A DNA stretch of 64,000 bases, taken from assembly GCF_003383095.1 (NCBI RefSeq), contig NZ_PSYW01000001.1, forward strand, positions 1,240,001 to 1,304,000, read 5' to 3'. A model generated the notes under the pieces. That model was not told where the DNA came from. It did not search any database and worked only from the letters and a program-made list of their open reading frames with translations. The translations under genes and the position numbers were made by a program. The DNA comes from Haloferax sp. Atlit-12N (GTDB lineage: Archaea; Halobacteriota; Halobacteria; Halobacteriales; Haloferacaceae). The number at the start of each line of letters is the position of its first letter. Within the stretch, counting starts at the first letter, position 1. Below, piece after piece: positions 62,583-64,000 of this stretch.

Positions 62583-64000
62583 TCAGTTTCCGGTCCAACG
62601 TAAGGCCGCGAGCGTCCCCTCGAACAGGACAATCATCGTCGCGCCGATGATGATCGGGGCCATCCCGGTCGGGTCGGGGCTGACGAGGAACGCGAGGCCG
62701 AGGAACGCGCCCCAGAACAGCAGACGGCGGTCTTCGAGCCACTGCCGGGTGACGAGGTTCATCATGATGGCCAGTTCCACGAACAGCGGAATCTGGAAGA
62801 CGACCGCCATGTAGCCCATCAGGATGAGGATGAGGTTGAACGTCTCTTTGAGACCGAACGCGACGACGGCGGTCCCCTCGGTGTAGGAGGTGAAGTACGC
62901 GAATATGGCCGGGAGCACCACGAAGTGCGCGAAGAGGACACCGACGAGCGCGAGGATGAGGCTCGTCGGCACGGCCGCGAGGTAGTACTTGCGCTCTTTC
63001 GGGTAGAGGCCGGGACGCATGAACAGGTACGTCTCGTAGACGAACACGGGGAGGCCGATGACGGTGCCGGCGAGGCCGGCGACCTTCAGTTTGGTGAGGA
63101 TGAGTTCGAGCGGACCGTAGAGCCGCGGCCGGCGGTCCACGATGGTGTCCGCGCCGGGGATGTGGGAGTTCCAGAGGAAGTTGATAACGTCGGTCGCGCT
63201 CGGGATGTGGATGCCGAAAGCGGCCTGCGTGTCCACGAGCGCGTTGAGGATGTCCGCGCCGGGGAAGAGCACGAGCGTAATCGCGCCGGCGACGCCGAGG
63301 ACGACCGCCAGCCGGCGAATCATCTCCTCGATGTGCGCGGTCAGCGGCATCTCCTGGTCGCTCTCGGGTGCCTCGCCGACGAGGCCACCAACGTCTTCGT
63401 CGTCGAAGTCGTCGCCCTCGAACTCGGGGTCGTCGAACTCGGCGTCCTCGACGGAGACGGACGACGGAGCCACGCCGCCCACCTCGTCTTCGCCGGTCAG
63501 CGCCGGGGTCGCGCCGTCGGCCGCCGCGTCCGGGTCGGCGTCGTTGGCCGACTCGTCGCTCGAGTCATCGTACGTCCCCTCGGGCACGTGCGAGGTGTGT
63601 TCGTCGTCGGCGAGGAGACGCGGTTCGTCGTCGGAGTTGTCGGCATCGTCGCTATCACCGGTACTTCCGGAAGAATCACCATCAGCGTCGGAGTCCTCGA
63701 CACCGTCGTCCGAGTCGGAATCGTCCGCGTCGTCTTCGGAATCAGAATCGTCCGCGTCGCTTTCGGGGGCCGCATCAGTGTCGGCGTCGCCGGCGTCGTC
63801 TTCCGTCTCGTCGGTATCGGTGTCGTCGGAAGCGTCGTCGGCAGACCCGTCGGTAACGGTCTCGTCTCGCGGGGTGACTCGACCGTAAACCGGACCGTCG
63901 GACGACGAAGCCCCGTCGTCGTCAGACTCGTCGGACGAGCGCTGGTCGGCGTCGTCCGAGGCGTCCGTCTCGTCGTCGGCCGCAGAGAGCCCTGTGTCGC
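62583..64000 (-). CDS. tatC: TatC family protein, truncated by the window end, with very acidic N-terminal region
   Basis: C-terminal part of a Sec-independent protein translocase TatC: MPLTAHIEEMIRRLAVVL, then FVYETYLFMRPGLYPKERKYY (two stretches; the Glu near the second TM is conserved), FGLKETFNLILILMGYM, and six helices in all. Upstream the frame is open to the window edge and encodes over 130 residues dominated by Asp, Glu, Ser and Gly. Most likely it is either TatCo with an N-terminal extension or the second half of the double-length TatCt with its linker. GTG 63587 is an internal start option. Confidence 0.85.
   Translation of the reverse strand, partial: DTGLSAADDETDASDDADQRSSDESDDDGASSSDGPVYGRVTPRDETVTDGSADDASDDTDTDETEDDAGDADTDAAPESDADDSDSEDDADDSDSDDGVEDSDADGDSSGSTGDSDDADNSDDEPRLLADDEHTSHVPEGTYDDSSDESANDADPDAAADGATPALTGEDEVGGVAPSSVSVEDAEFDDPEFEGDDFDDEDVGGLVGEAPESDQEMPLTAHIEEMIRRLAVVLGVAGAITLVLFPGADILNALVDTQAAFGIHIPSATDVINFLWNSHIPGADTIVDRRPRLYGPLELILTKLKVAGLAGTVIGLPVFVYETYLFMRPGLYPKERKYYLAAVPTSLILALVGVLFAHFVVLPAIFAYFTSYTEGTAVVAFGLKETFNLILILMGYMAVVFQIPLFVELAIMMNLVTRQWLEDRRLLFWGAFLGLAFLVSPDPTGMAPIIIGATMIVLFEGTLAALRWTGN

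Overview
The window is haloarchaeal chromosome, most likely from Haloferax. GC content is very high, the proteins are strongly acidic, and many starts are leaderless, with an A/T-rich TATA element about 25-30 bases before the start codon. The gene content is archaeal: MCM helicase with an intein, Orc1/Cdc6, RFC small subunit, TFB, archaeal-type AlaRS, Trm1, a PGF-CTERM surface-protein pair and the ubiquitin-like modifier SAMP2. The SAMP2 sequence is nearly what I remember for H. volcanii. Coding density is high and no non-coding stretch exceeds 300 bases. I found no rRNA, tRNA, CRISPR array, transposase or prophage.

Layout. 0-11 kb holds a CNNM/CorC membrane protein, a PiT-type phosphate transporter operon divergent from a membrane-anchored winged-helix regulator, a phosphodiesterase, a ZnT9-like cation transporter, threonine aldolase, an M29 peptidase, and the divergent lrp/glnA pair. 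11-20 kb holds PAP2 and YihY membrane proteins, trm1, a SWIM zinc-finger protein, a beta-propeller protein, prs, a uracil-DNA glycosylase family protein and a HIT protein. 20-26 kb is the least understood part: a ParA/MinD-like protein that has lost its P-loop lysines, a TFB gene behind a perfect 23-base inverted repeat, and a tightly overlapping four-gene operon ending in an intact MinD-like ATPase. 27-31 kb is mcm with a 471-residue intein. 31-34 kb is the biotin ECF transporter bioYMN behind a clear BirA-type operator. 34-43 kb is redox and metabolism: a cytochrome b/HdrD-like fusion, lactate dehydrogenase, a ferritin-like protein, a glyoxalase-fold protein, a ferredoxin, two tandem paralogous surface proteins, a glutaryl-CoA-dehydrogenase-like enzyme, a glutamine amidotransferase and an alpha/beta hydrolase lacking its nucleophile. 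44-64 kb holds alaS, tspO, a GAF/PAS histidine kinase, rfc, samp2, a phosphohexomutase, larB, a 55-residue histone-fold-like protein, rpiA, orc, mutS5, larE and the 3' part of a tatC gene with a very acidic N-terminal region.

How genes work together. DNA replication and repair functions are spread across the window (mcm, rfc, orc, mutS5, uracil-DNA glycosylase). Nucleotide and pentose metabolism is represented by prs and rpiA. Nitrogen assimilation is represented by lrp/glnA. larB and larE imply nickel-pincer cofactor synthesis, which fits with the lactate dehydrogenase and the Hdr-like oxidoreductase in a lactate or acyl oxidation network. The most promising undescribed material is the 20-26 kb ParA/MinD region and its coiled-coil partner proteins.
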